From contig NZ_LMKK01000004.1 in NCBI RefSeq assembly GCF_001421485.1, positions 352,201 to 416,200 of the forward strand: a stretch of DNA of 64,000 nt, given 5' to 3'. The DNA comes from Agreia sp. Leaf210 (GTDB taxonomy: Bacteria; Actinomycetota; Actinomycetes; Actinomycetales; Microbacteriaceae). Position 1 is the stretch's first letter. Each line of letters starts with the position of its first letter. This document shows positions 35,663 to 44,525 of this stretch, piece after piece. A program made the translations under genes and the position numbers. Below the pieces are notes generated by a model, which ran no database searches, was not told the origin of the DNA, and worked only from the letters and a program-made list of their open reading frames with translations.

Positions 35663-38536
35663 ATGAGATCGTCATTCTCGATGTCGTCGCTCGTCGTGAC
35701 GCCTAGGCCCGGCGCGGTTATTGTTACCGCTCTCATCGCCATCGCCATGGTGGCAGTCAGCCTGGTGGAGTCGCCGATGAGCGCGCGGGCAGACGATGGA
35801 TGGAATCCCCCCGGTTCCTTCACGTCGACAGACAAGGGCGACGGCACGTACTCGGTGCCCCTGTTCAACGCGGATGTTCCCGATGTCAGCGTCGAGATGG
35901 TGCCGGCAGCAGAGAACGACGAGGGCCGTGACCTGTACTACATGATCAGTACAACGATGCACCTGAGCCCGGGGGCTCCGATCATGAAGTCGTACGATCT
36001 CGTCAACTGGGAGACGGTGAACTATGTCTTCGACCGCGCCAGCATCGGAGACTCATTCTCGTTGCGTAACGGCCAGACGTCGTACGGCCAGGGCCAGTGG
36101 GCCTCGTCGCTGCGCTACCACGAGGGTCGGTTCTACGTGGCGTTCAATACCAACAACCTGGGCGGGTCGTACATCTACTCGACCGACGACATCGACAGCG
36201 GGTCGTGGGGCAAGGTCGCGCTGGGCCGGGCCTTTCACGACCCGTCACTCTTCTTCGACGAGAACGACGGAGGCACCCCCTACATCTTCTATGGCTCGGG
36301 TTCGACGAGCGCGGTGAAGCTGAATAGCGACCTCACCGAGGTCGTCGCGGAGTACTCCGACATCCTCCGTCCCGCCGATTACCCGGGTTCGAGCTATCTC
36401 GGCGGGCTCTTCGAGGGCGCTCAGGTGCAGTACATCGATGGCTACTACTACGTGGTCATCATCACCTGGCCGCCCGGGCAGGGCCGCCAGGTCGTGCTGT
36501 TCCGTTCCGAGGATCTACTCGGCCGCTACGCCACCGCAGATGGGAGCAATCCTTACGAAGCGCGTGGCGTGCTGAATTCCAACGGCTTCGCTCAGGGCAG
36601 TCTCGTTCCCATCAACCGAGCCGACGGCACCACCGACTGGCACGGCATGTTCTTTCGCGACACCTTCCCGACGGGGCGTGTGCCGGCGCTCATTCCCGCT
36701 ACCTGGAGCGATGGTTGGCCTACCTTCGGCGACAACGGCTCCGTTCCGGTGAACGGCCTCTTCGAGAAGCCCATCCGGCTGACGCCTGAAGAGGAGCTTT
36801 TCGAGCGGCAGAAGAGCCTCGTGGTGTCGGATGACTTCGACAACGACGCGCCAGATCGCGCCTACCAGCACGAAGATTGGACCATTCCCGCCGGGCCGAC
36901 CTTCGACGAGTCCCTGCTCGGTGTCGAACTCATGCAGAACCCCGGCTTCGAATCCGCCGAGGTCACGCCCTGGGGCAGCCAGTATGGCGCCGTCGTGGCG
37001 ACCAGCACAGACGCAGCATCCGGCGCATCCGCTCTTTCGGTGACCAACCGCACGCTGAACGGGTCGGGGCCCAACCAGGTGCTCACGAATACCCTGCAGC
37101 GGGGCATCACCTACATCGTCTCGGCAAAGGTGAAGTACTCCGGCGCCCCCTCGAACATCCAGTTCAACCTCACGGCCGACTGGGGCTCCGGGGTGCAGAC
37201 GATGGTGTCGAAGTCGGTTCCGGTCGGCGAATGGACCGAGGTGGTGGGCACCTACACGATGCCGCAGACAGCCAACGTCGCCTCGGTGAAGTTCGCCATC
37301 GAGACACCGTGGGCCCAGCCCCAGCCCGCCTCCTCCTCGGTCAGCTACCTCGTCGACGACGTCTCGATCGTCGGTCAGCAGGTGACGGTGGAGCAGCCGA
37401 GTGCCGAAGAGATCGAGCCCAACGGCTCGCGCCTCGACCTGCCGTGGGAATGGAACCACGCCCCGGACAACCGATACTGGTCGCTTACCGACCGCGACGG
37501 TTGGCTACGGCTGACCGCGGGCAAGGTCGTCACCGGCGGCTACACGCACTCCAAGCTCGCCGACAAGGCCGAGCTCGCGTGGTTCGAAGAGGCTCGCAAC
37601 ACCCTGTCGCAGCGCACCTTCGGCCCGCGCCAGTCGGTGGAGACGAGTCTCGACATCGCCGAGATGCACGACGGTGACGTCGCGGGTCTCGCGGCCTACA
37701 ACCGAGGGTTCTCGTACGTCGCCGTGAAGCGTGTCGACGGGGTCAACACCGTGGGTGTGGTCAACCGGGTGCAGCCCTTCACCGCCTCCGTCGACCAGGC
37801 TGCCGTCGAAGCATTCGTGCCGGGAAGCTCGGTGGTCCTCGGCGATAACACGGTCGTGCACCTCAAGTCCGATCTCGACTTGACGACGAACGGCCAGCTG
37901 TGGACGACGTTCTACTACAGCCTCGACGGACGCGAGTGGAATGCCCTAGGTGATCGAGTCGGCCCGCAGAGCCTCGACGGCAGCCTGGCCCACTTCATGG
38001 GCCACCGTGTCGGACTCTTCACCTACGCCACCCAGTCAACGGGAGGCCACGTCGACTTCGACGACTTCCTGCTGAGCGACACGCTGACGGCACAGAATCT
38101 GCCTCTCGACACGAATGATCTCGATGCCGCCATCGCCCACGCCTCGACACTGGATGCGACCGACTACCCCGCCGAGGCATGGAACCTCATGCAGACGGTG
38201 CTGCAGAAGGCGACGGATGCGCACGCTTCGGGCTTCGGATCGCAGAACCAGATCGATGCTCCCGAGCGCGCTCTGAGCTACGAACTCGCAAAGCTCGGAA
38301 CGCTCACAGCGGCACCCGCTCCCACACTCGACCTCGCGGTCGTCGCTGGTTCGCGGTGTGCTGCGGGCAAGGCGCTGCTGACGGTTCAGGTGACGAACAA
38401 CGATGAGGTGCCGGTGAAGCTGGTGATCGAGTCGGCTTACGGGTCGAAGACGATCGCTGCCGTGGCGCCGACGAAGAACGGCCAGCCTGTGAGCACCGTG
38501 GTGCCGGCGGCATACGACGCCAAGCCCTGCGGCTGA
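35663..38536 (+). CDS. secreted GH43 glycoside hydrolase with inserted carbohydrate-binding module
   Basis: A 957-residue secreted enzyme. A signal peptide (about residues 1-43, ending SARA) is followed by a GH43 five-bladed propeller. The three acidic catalytic residues appear in FNADVPDVS, FHDPSLFFDE and FEGAQVQYIDGYYY. A CBM4/9-like module (ELMQNPGFESAEVTPWGSQY onward) is inserted at about residues 425-570, and a C-terminal beta-sandwich follows, as in beta-xylosidases/arabinofuranosidases. The last 65 residues (GSRCAAGKALLTVQVTNNDE onward, ending KPCG) form a small Cys-containing domain also found in the next gene. AAAGGAG precedes the ATG. It probably acts on arabinoxylan fragments. Confidence 0.9.
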   Translation: MRSSFSMSSLVVTPRPGAVIVTALIAIAMVAVSLVESPMSARADDGWNPPGSFTSTDKGDGTYSVPLFNADVPDVSVEMVPAAENDEGRDLYYMISTTMHLSPGAPIMKSYDLVNWETVNYVFDRASIGDSFSLRNGQTSYGQGQWASSLRYHEGRFYVAFNTNNLGGSYIYSTDDIDSGSWGKVALGRAFHDPSLFFDENDGGTPYIFYGSGSTSAVKLNSDLTEVVAEYSDILRPADYPGSSYLGGLFEGAQVQYIDGYYYVVIITWPPGQGRQVVLFRSEDLLGRYATADGSNPYEARGVLNSNGFAQGSLVPINRADGTTDWHGMFFRDTFPTGRVPALIPATWSDGWPTFGDNGSVPVNGLFEKPIRLTPEEELFERQKSLVVSDDFDNDAPDRAYQHEDWTIPAGPTFDESLLGVELMQNPGFESAEVTPWGSQYGAVVATSTDAASGASALSVTNRTLNGSGPNQVLTNTLQRGITYIVSAKVKYSGAPSNIQFNLTADWGSGVQTMVSKSVPVGEWTEVVGTYTMPQTANVASVKFAIETPWAQPQPASSSVSYLVDDVSIVGQQVTVEQPSAEEIEPNGSRLDLPWEWNHAPDNRYWSLTDRDGWLRLTAGKVVTGGYTHSKLADKAELAWFEEARNTLSQRTFGPRQSVETSLDIAEMHDGDVAGLAAYNRGFSYVAVKRVDGVNTVGVVNRVQPFTASVDQAAVEAFVPGSSVVLGDNTVVHLKSDLDLTTNGQLWTTFYYSLDGREWNALGDRVGPQSLDGSLAHFMGHRVGLFTYATQSTGGHVDFDDFLLSDTLTAQNLPLDTNDLDAAIAHASTLDATDYPAEAWNLMQTVLQKATDAHASGFGSQNQIDAPERALSYELAKLGTLTAAPAPTLDLAVVAGSRCAAGKALLTVQVTNNDEVPVKLVIESAYGSKTIAAVAPTKNGQPVSTVVPAAYDAKPCG
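38345..38536 (+). repeat. duplicated C-terminal domain DNA, copy 1
   Basis: A 137-base stretch (38345-38481) is nearly identical (about 3 differences seen) to 40739-40875 in the next gene. The terminal 24 bases (38513-38536) match 40879-40902. Copy 1 keeps 31 bases between these blocks, copy 2 only 3. Confidence 0.85.
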
Positions 38537-38575
38537 GAACCAGCACAACCAACGTCCAGCAATCAAGGAGGATAA

Positions 38576-41014
38576 ATGGAACAGCTCGTGCACAACCGGT
38601 GGAGACGCCGGTCGAAGATAGGACTCGCGGGGATGGCCCTCGCGGCCCTTCTCGCGTCGTCGTTCTCGGCAAGTGCCTCATTCGCCGCGGATCAGGAACT
38701 GATCGTGAACGGCGGGTTCGAAAGCGGAACCGCCAATTGGATCGTGAACAACGGCAACGCGACCGACGGCGGCACCCTCGCCACGACCCCGGATGCGACC
38801 ACGGGAGCCGCCGCGGCCCTGATCACCGGTCGACTCACCACCGGCTCCGGTCCACTGCAGGACCTCACCGGCAAGGTGCAGGCGGGCCAGACCTATACGG
38901 TCAAGGCACGCATCAAGTACGAGAACGCCGCATCGCCCGCGACGAAGCAGTTCTTCGCGACCATGCACTACGGCGGAAGCACGTACACGAACCTCGGCAG
39001 CGTCACCGCGACGAAGGGCGAATGGGCGACACTCAGCGCCAACTTCACCATCCCGACTGCTCAGAGCGTCGGCACCGCCAGGCTGTTCTTCGAGACCCCC
39101 TGGGTCGCCGGAGCCACGGCCACGGCTGAGCCGGCCACGCACCTGATGGACTTCAAGGTCGATGACGTCTCACTCGTCGGTGCCGCTCCGCCCGCGCCCC
39201 CCTCGAAGACCATCGAGGTTGTCGGCAAGAACCCGGGAGAGCACAACCCCGTGATCTCTCACAAGTTCGGCGCCGACGCGTTCGGCTTCGTCGACAACGG
39301 TCGCGTCTACGTCTACATGACCAACGACACCCAGGGCTACGCTCCCGACCCGACGACCGGCGTCTCGCCGCAGATCAACTACGGCAGCATCAACCAGATC
39401 ACCGTGGTCTCGTCTGAGGACCTCGTGAACTGGACCGACCACGGCGAGATCCAGGTCGCCGGTCCGAACGGAGTGGCTCCGTTCACGACCAACTCCTGGG
39501 CGCCGGGCATGGCCAAGAAGACGGTCGACGGCGTCGACAAGTACTTCCTGTACTACGCCAACGGCGGAGGCTCGAGCAACGTGCTCACCGGCTCCTCGCC
39601 GATCGGGCCGTGGGTCAGCGAGCGCACCAGCACACTGATCAACAGCAGCACCCCTGGAGCTCAGGGCGTCAACTGGCTGTTCGACCCGGCTCCGCTGGTC
39701 GATGACGACGGCCAGGCCTACCTCTACTTCGGTGGTGGCCCCGCCTCGACGAGCCTTCCGGCAGCCGAGCGCTTCAACAACCCGAAGAACATCCGAGCCA
39801 TCAAGCTCGGAGACGACATGGTGTCGACCGTCGGCGAAGCCGTCGTTGTGGACGCGCCGGTCGCCTTCGAGGCGGCGCAGGTGTTCAAGCGCAACGACAA
39901 GTACTACCTGTCGTACTCGTCGCACTTCGGTGGCAACGACTTCGGAGGCAACCAGACCGCTCTTCCCGGCTACCCGGGTGGCGGCCAGATCGGTTACCTG
40001 ATGTCGGACGACCCGATGGTCTGGGACAAGAGCACCTACCAGGGTGTGCTGTTCCCGAACCAGAGCCAGTTCTTCGGAGCGGGTACGGGCGGCAACAACC
40101 ACCAGTCGGTGTTCGAGCTCGATGGCAAGTACTACTTCACGTACCACGCACCGACGCTCAACAAGCGCATCAACGGCAACACCACGCAGGGGTACCGCAG
40201 CACCCACATCCAGGAGCTGACCTTCAACGAAGACGGAACCATCCAGCAGGTCGTCGGCGACTACGCCGGTGCCGATCAGATCAAGAACCTCGATCCGTAC
40301 ACCGTTCTCGAGGCCGAGACCATCGCCTACCAGCAGGGTCTCGCCACGAAGAAGATCGACGGCGGTTCGACGCAGTTCGGAACGGACGCGCCGAACCTCG
40401 TGCTCGACGACGTCGACAACGGCGACTGGACCTCTCTCTCCGCGGCCGACTTCGGTGACACCGGAGCCGGCTCGGTGACGGCGAAGGTCAAGGCGCTCGT
40501 GGCCGGCGGCACGATCGAGGTGCGTCTCGACGACCGTGCCTCCGACGTGATCGCCACCATCGACGTCGACTCGCCCGTCGGCGAGTGGAGCGAGGTGTCG
40601 ACCGAGCTCGAGGGAGTCACGGGAGTGCACGATGTGTACTTCACCTTCACCGGTCCGGCCGGACAGAACCTCGCCGAGGTCGACACCTGGTCGTTCACCC
40701 AGGCGGCCGCTGCGCCGGTACTGGATGTCGTGGCGTCTGCTGGTTCGCGGTGTGCGGCGGGCAAGGCTCTGCTGACTGTTCAGGTGACGAACAACGATGA
40801 GGTGCCGGTGAAGCTGGTGATCGAGTCGGCTTACGGGTCGAAGACGATCGCTGCCGTGGCGCCGACGAAGAACGGTCGTACGACGCCAAGCCCTGCGGCT
40901 GATCCACCCGCGCGCGGGGCGGCCGGACTCCCGGGCTCGGCCGCCCCGCGTCATCCTCATAGCTCTTACCCCTGCACCATCTGCATCGAACGAAATGGAA
41001 CCCACAATGCGTAA
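38576..41014 (+). CDS. secreted GH43 arabinoxylan hydrolase with CBM4/9 and CBM6-like modules; frameshifted 3' end
   Basis: An 812-residue secreted enzyme. Signal peptide to about residue 38 (SASFAA). A CBM4/9-like module (ELIVNGGFESGTANW onward) spans about 40-200. The GH43 domain (about 215-575) carries the acidic residues in FGADAFGFVDNGRVYVYM, WLFDPAPLVDDDGQ and FEAAQVFKRNDKYYLSY. A CBM6-like module (YTVLEAETIAYQQG onward) follows, as in arabinoxylan arabinofuranohydrolases. The GSRCAAGK domain is cut: compared with the paralogue 28 bases are missing at about 40876, so the frame shifts and the native stop (40900-40902) is bypassed, adding about 45 unrelated residues. AAGGAGG precedes the ATG. 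Confidence 0.9.
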   Translation: MEQLVHNRWRRRSKIGLAGMALAALLASSFSASASFAADQELIVNGGFESGTANWIVNNGNATDGGTLATTPDATTGAAAALITGRLTTGSGPLQDLTGKVQAGQTYTVKARIKYENAASPATKQFFATMHYGGSTYTNLGSVTATKGEWATLSANFTIPTAQSVGTARLFFETPWVAGATATAEPATHLMDFKVDDVSLVGAAPPAPPSKTIEVVGKNPGEHNPVISHKFGADAFGFVDNGRVYVYMTNDTQGYAPDPTTGVSPQINYGSINQITVVSSEDLVNWTDHGEIQVAGPNGVAPFTTNSWAPGMAKKTVDGVDKYFLYYANGGGSSNVLTGSSPIGPWVSERTSTLINSSTPGAQGVNWLFDPAPLVDDDGQAYLYFGGGPASTSLPAAERFNNPKNIRAIKLGDDMVSTVGEAVVVDAPVAFEAAQVFKRNDKYYLSYSSHFGGNDFGGNQTALPGYPGGGQIGYLMSDDPMVWDKSTYQGVLFPNQSQFFGAGTGGNNHQSVFELDGKYYFTYHAPTLNKRINGNTTQGYRSTHIQELTFNEDGTIQQVVGDYAGADQIKNLDPYTVLEAETIAYQQGLATKKIDGGSTQFGTDAPNLVLDDVDNGDWTSLSAADFGDTGAGSVTAKVKALVAGGTIEVRLDDRASDVIATIDVDSPVGEWSEVSTELEGVTGVHDVYFTFTGPAGQNLAEVDTWSFTQAAAAPVLDVVASAGSRCAAGKALLTVQVTNNDEVPVKLVIESAYGSKTIAAVAPTKNGRTTPSPAADPPARGAAGLPGSAAPRHPHSSYPCTICIERNGTHNA
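40913..40950 (+). terminator. terminator hairpin just after the native GH43 stop
   Basis: CGCGGGGCGGCCG (40913-40925) pairs perfectly with CGGCCGCCCCGCG (40938-40950). It lies 10 bases after the bypassed native stop at 40900-40902, inside the present reading frame. This supports the view that the gene once ended at 40902. Confidence 0.75.
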
Positions 41015-41627
41015 ACGAGAATTCGCCGCCCGAACCTCGGCGGTGGTCGTCGGAACCCTGCTGCTGACCGGCCTCGCCGGCGCCGCCGCGGCCGAAGAGG
41101 TCGGAAGCGACGATGTCGATGTGAAAGTCGAGATCGCCGAGATCGAAGGCCCCGGAGTGCTCGCCATGAGCGTCGGCGGCACATCGACGACTCTCACCGA
41201 AACGGGCTCGACCGAGCTGGTGCGTCAGTTCACCGGAACTCTGCCGACGGTCACGGTCACCGACACCCGCGCCGCCGAGGACATCCCGGCCGATATCGGA
41301 TGGTACGTGCTCGGCTCCTCCACGGACTTCGTGGGAGACGCCGGCCAGGCACCCATCGGAGCCGAGTATCTGGGCTGGATCCCCGCCCTCATCGATGGCG
41401 GCGAATCCGGCCTGGTCGCCGAGGGCGACCCGGTCGACACCGCCATCGACGGAGGAGAGGACGGCGTGGGTCTCGTCGATCAGGAGCTGCTCGCGCTCGC
41501 CATCGACTCCGGCGCCATCGCAAGCGAGGGCCAGTGGACGGCCAACGCCAACCTGTTCCTGCGCACCCCCGCGACGGTCGCGCCGGGCAGCTACAGCTCG
41601 ACTCTGACCCTGTCTCTGTTCGAGTAG
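41007..41627 (+). CDS. secreted WxL-domain-like protein
   Basis: A 206-residue secreted protein. It has a signal peptide (MRKREFAARTSAVVVGTLLL, cleaved near GAAAAEE) and a beta-rich body. The pattern TVTVTDTRAAEDIPADIGWY, then VLGSSTDFVGD, EYLGWIPAL and the C-terminal SYSSTLTLSLFE parallels WxL domains: a first Trp motif after V-x-D-T-R, a second Trp motif, and a final strand pair. The strict W-x-L tripeptides are not kept. An in-frame ATG 12 bases upstream is an alternative start. It is followed by DUF916 and sortase-substrate genes, so a wall- or glycan-binding role is inferred. Confidence 0.75.
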   Translation: MRKREFAARTSAVVVGTLLLTGLAGAAAAEEVGSDDVDVKVEIAEIEGPGVLAMSVGGTSTTLTETGSTELVRQFTGTLPTVTVTDTRAAEDIPADIGWYVLGSSTDFVGDAGQAPIGAEYLGWIPALIDGGESGLVAEGDPVDTAIDGGEDGVGLVDQELLALAIDSGAIASEGQWTANANLFLRTPATVAPGSYSSTLTLSLFE

Positions 41628-41631
41628 TCAC

Positions 41632-41673
41632 CCGAGCGGGACTGCGCGCCCCCAACAGCGCAGTCCCGCTCGG
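41632..41673 (+). terminator. terminator or attenuator hairpin inside the surface-protein cluster
   Basis: CCGAGCGGGACTGCGC (41632-41647) pairs perfectly with its complement at 41658-41673 around a 10-base loop, 5 bases after the WxL-like stop. It may lower expression of the two downstream genes relative to the first. Confidence 0.75.
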
Positions 41674-41727
41674 TCTCGTCATCGGCTGCACCGCCCCATT
41701 CGCCCCAGTATTCGAGGTCTCCCTCCC

Positions 41728-42795
41728 GTGAAACCCAGAGAAACCGCACCCGGCGCCCGTCTCGCATCCGCCCTCGCAGCCCTCGCCGTCGCATCCGGCC
41801 TGGCGCTGACCGGCGCGGGGTCGGCCGCCGCCGCTCCTGCCGCGACGGACACCGCCGAGCCCACGATCACGTGGTCCGTGACTCCCGCCGATGCCGCCGG
41901 CCCCGACGGCCGGTCATGGATGGAGCTCGAGGGAGACCCGGGCCAGACCATCGACGAGCATCTCGCGGTGCGCAACCTCGGCACGACCGAGGTGACCTTC
42001 GCTCTCAACGCCGCCGACGGGTACTTCACGTCCAAGGGGCGGTTCAACATGCTTCCGCACGGCACCGAGTCGGTCGACGCCGGCACGTGGGTCGCAGTTC
42101 AGGAGAACGTCACCGTGGCGCCAGGCGGCATGGCCGTCGTTCCCGTCGCCGTCACCATCCCCGAGAACGCCACACCGGGCGATCACGCGGCCGGGCTCGC
42201 CGCCTCGATCTTCTCGAAGGGCACAGACGGAGGAGCCTCGGTGGGCGTCGAGAGCAGGGTGGGCTTTCGGGTTCTGACCAGGGTGACCGGAGAGATCGCG
42301 CCGTCGTTGGCCGTCGTCTCGAGCGCCGCCACGTACCGCTCGTCGTGGAACCCCTTCGAGCCCGGTTCGACCCGAATCGGCTACACGCTCGAGAACACGG
42401 GCAATGCGCGACTCTCGGTGAGCGGCTCGACCGTCGCCGGGGGCGTTCGTCTGCCGGATGCCTCTGGCGAGGCCGCCGCCCCCGTGGAACTGCTGCCGGG
42501 TGATCGCCGCACCTTCCAGCTCGAGGTGCCGGGTGCCTGGCCCGTGGGCCTGCTGAGCTACCCGCTCACCGTCGAACAGTCGGTGATCCTGCCGAACGAG
42601 GCCAGCGAACCCGCTGCCGCCCTGCAGCAGGACATCGAGGTATGGGCGATCCCGTGGTCGCAGCTGGTCGTATTACTGGCGGTGCTGCTCATCGTGGGCG
42701 GCCTGCTGTGGGGCCGGATGCGCCGCAAGCGTCAGATGCAGAAGCTGCTCGAAGCTGCTCGAGAAGAAGGTAGAAGATCGGTGGTCACCTCATGA
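41728..42795 (+). CDS. DUF916 (WxL-interacting) membrane-anchored surface protein
   Basis: A 355-residue protein with a GTG start. It has a signal peptide (ending near GSAAAAPA), an extracellular Ig-like region of DUF916/WxL-interacting-protein type (SWMELEGDPGQTIDEHLAVR, then NLGTTEVTFAL, and VPVAVTIPENATPGDHAAGL), a second beta domain with GYTLENTGNARLSVSG, and a C-terminal membrane helix (WSQLVVLLAVLLIVGGLLWG) followed by RMRRKRQMQ. In lactic acid bacteria DUF916 proteins pair with WxL proteins at the cell surface. The stop overlaps the next start (ATGA). Confidence 0.85.
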   Translation: MKPRETAPGARLASALAALAVASGLALTGAGSAAAAPAATDTAEPTITWSVTPADAAGPDGRSWMELEGDPGQTIDEHLAVRNLGTTEVTFALNAADGYFTSKGRFNMLPHGTESVDAGTWVAVQENVTVAPGGMAVVPVAVTIPENATPGDHAAGLAASIFSKGTDGGASVGVESRVGFRVLTRVTGEIAPSLAVVSSAATYRSSWNPFEPGSTRIGYTLENTGNARLSVSGSTVAGGVRLPDASGEAAAPVELLPGDRRTFQLEVPGAWPVGLLSYPLTVEQSVILPNEASEPAAALQQDIEVWAIPWSQLVVLLAVLLIVGGLLWGRMRRKRQMQKLLEAAREEGRRSVVTS

Positions 42796-43172
42796 ACGAT
42801 TCACGCGCGACGACACGGGCCTCGAGAGGCTCCCGGATGCTGCTGCTCGGCTCGCTGACGCTGGCCATCGTGGCGGGTCCCGCGCCTCTCGCCGCGATGG
42901 CTGCAGGCATCGACGACGACGGGGTCGGCGTGCGCGTGGAGATCACGCCGCGGCCGGGGGAGACGACCACGCCGAGTAGCCCCGGCGGGCCGGGCGGGTC
43001 CGGCGCCGGGTCGGGATCCGGCTCCGGCGAGGGCGGATCTGGCGGGTCGGGTCAGCTGTCGTCGACCGGCTTCGACGGGCTCGGGCTGCTCGCCGCCACG
43101 GGCCTCGGTGTCGGCCTGGCGGGCGGCATCCTCACCCTTGTCGGCCGCCGCCGGCGAGCGGATGGCGCCTGA
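42792..43172 (+). CDS. small cell-wall-anchored protein with LSSTG sorting signal
   Basis: A 126-residue secreted protein. It has a signal peptide, a short mature segment (IDDDGVGVRVEITPRPGETT), a Gly/Ser-rich spacer (GSGAGSGSGSGEGGSGGSG), then the sorting signal LSSTGFDGLG, a hydrophobic helix and a basic RRRR tail. The LSSTG pentapeptide is LPxTG-like and could serve the class E sortase at 5271. The VGVRVEITP stretch echoes VDVKVEI in the WxL-like protein two genes upstream. By size and position it matches the small LPxTG member (CscD) of Csc clusters. Confidence 0.85.
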   Translation: MNDSRATTRASRGSRMLLLGSLTLAIVAGPAPLAAMAAGIDDDGVGVRVEITPRPGETTTPSSPGGPGGSGAGSGSGSGEGGSGGSGQLSSTGFDGLGLLAATGLGVGLAGGILTLVGRRRRADGA

Positions 43173-43193
43173 CATCGGAGAACGAGGGGGGCG

Positions 43194-44015
43194 TTACTTC
43201 CACCACGAGTCGGCCGGGCCGACGGGCAGGGCGCGCTTGTGGGCCGTCGCCGCGTAGCGGGCGATGATGGCGTCAGCCACGCGGTCTTCGACGTCTTTGC
43301 CTTCGAGGAAGTCGTCGATGTCGGAGTAGCTGAGCCCGAGATTCGCCTCGTCTGTCTGACCCGGGGTGTTGTCGAGCAGATCGGCCGTCGGGGCCTTGAG
43401 ATAGAGCCGCTCGGGCGCATCCAGTGCTTCGAGCAGCGCCCGCCCCTGCCTCTTCGAGAGGCCGGAGAGCGGAAGCACATCGGCTCCGCCGTCGCCGAAC
43501 TTCGTGAAAAATCCGGTCACCGCCTCGGCGGCGTGGTCGGTGCCGACGACCAGCAGACCGGCGTCGCCCGCGATGGCGTACTGAGCGATCATGCGGGTGC
43601 GCGCCTTGACGTTGCCCTTGTTGAAGTCGGTGATCGGAGTTCCGACCGCGTCGGCGAACTCGGCGGCGATGCCGTCGACACCGCGCTTGATGTCGAAGGT
43701 GACGACTCGCTCGGGCTTGATGAAGCTCAGCGCCAGCTGGGCGTCGTCTTCATCGGCCTGCACACCGTAGGGCAGACGCACGGCGATGAACGTCGCTTCG
43801 ACACCCTCGCCCTGGAGCCTCTCGACGGCGAGTTGACACAACCGGCCGGCGAGAGACGAGTCCTGGCCGCCGCTGATGCCGAGCACGAGGCCCTTGGCGC
43901 CCGTTCGACGCAGGTAGTCCACGAGAAAAGAGGTACGGCGTTCGACCTCGGCCGTGGCGTCGATCGTGGGCAAGACGGTGAGGGCCTCGATGATGTGGGC
44001 CTGTTCTTCGCGCAT
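43194..44015 (-). CDS. nadE: NH3-dependent NAD+ synthetase
   Basis: A 273-residue cytoplasmic enzyme that amidates nicotinic acid adenine dinucleotide to NAD+ with ATP and ammonia. The P-loop is [19 protein letters not shown], and [20 protein letters not shown], then [11 protein letters not shown] and [15 protein letters not shown] are diagnostic. There is no glutaminase domain, so it uses free ammonia. It is convergent with the surface-protein genes with a gap of 21 bases. Confidence 0.96.
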   Translation of the reverse strand: MREEQAHIIEALTVLPTIDATAEVERRTSFLVDYLRRTGAKGLVLGISGGQDSSLAGRLCQLAVERLQGEGVEATFIAVRLPYGVQADEDDAQLALSFIKPERVVTFDIKRGVDGIAAEFADAVGTPITDFNKGNVKARTRMIAQYAIAGDAGLLVVGTDHAAEAVTGFFTKFGDGGADVLPLSGLSKRQGRALLEALDAPERLYLKAPTADLLDNTPGQTDEANLGLSYSDIDDFLEGKDVEDRVADAIIARYAATAHKRALPVGPADSWWK

Positions 44016-44066
44016 GATGACAAAACTACGCCGAACTATGCAGCGATGCCTCTCAATTCGGGCAGG

Positions 44067-44477
44067 TCACGCCTGATCTGCTGCGGGCGGGGTCTGGGCA
44101 CCCGCGGCGGACTCGACGAGGTACGCGGACTGACCCGTGGCGCCGGCCTCGCCGCGACCGAGCGGAATGGCGAAGACGGCGGTTCCGTAAGCGCAGACCT
44201 CTGTCCAGTTCGTGCCCATCTCCGACGTGTCGAAGCGCATGGCGACGATGGCGTTCGCCCCCTTGCTCTCGGCCTCGACGACCATGCGGTGCATGACCTC
44301 CTGGCGGCTCTCGTAGAGAGCCTTGGTCATCTCGGGAAGCTCGCCGCCTCCGAGGGCGCGAAAGCTGGCGGTGAACTGCGCGCCGATATCGCGTGATCTC
44401 ACGGTGAGGCCCATGACCTCGCCGAAGACGGCATCGATGCGGTGGCCCGGAATCTCATTGGTTGTCACGACGATCAT
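44067..44477 (-). CDS. YbjQ family (UPF0145) protein
   Basis: A 136-residue protein. The start MIVVTTNEIPGHRIDAVFGE, then VMGLTVRSRDIG, and ESKGANAIVAMRFDTSEMG match the YbjQ/UPF0145 family, sometimes called heavy-metal-binding. A C-terminal Ala-rich tail extends past the domain. The true function is unknown. It is divergent from pabC. Confidence 0.9.
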   Translation of the reverse strand: MIVVTTNEIPGHRIDAVFGEVMGLTVRSRDIGAQFTASFRALGGGELPEMTKALYESRQEVMHRMVVEAESKGANAIVAMRFDTSEMGTNWTEVCAYGTAVFAIPLGRGEAGATGQSAYLVESAAGAQTPPAADQA

Positions 44478-44525
44478 GGCTCGATGCTAGCCCCGGCCGT
44501 CGCCGGGTGCGAGTAGCTTCTTGGT

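Noticed and set aside
39170..41197. A 675-codon minus-strand frame opposite the second GH43 gene
   Set aside because: Shadow of the GH43 coding sequence; no ribosome site or recognisable motif.
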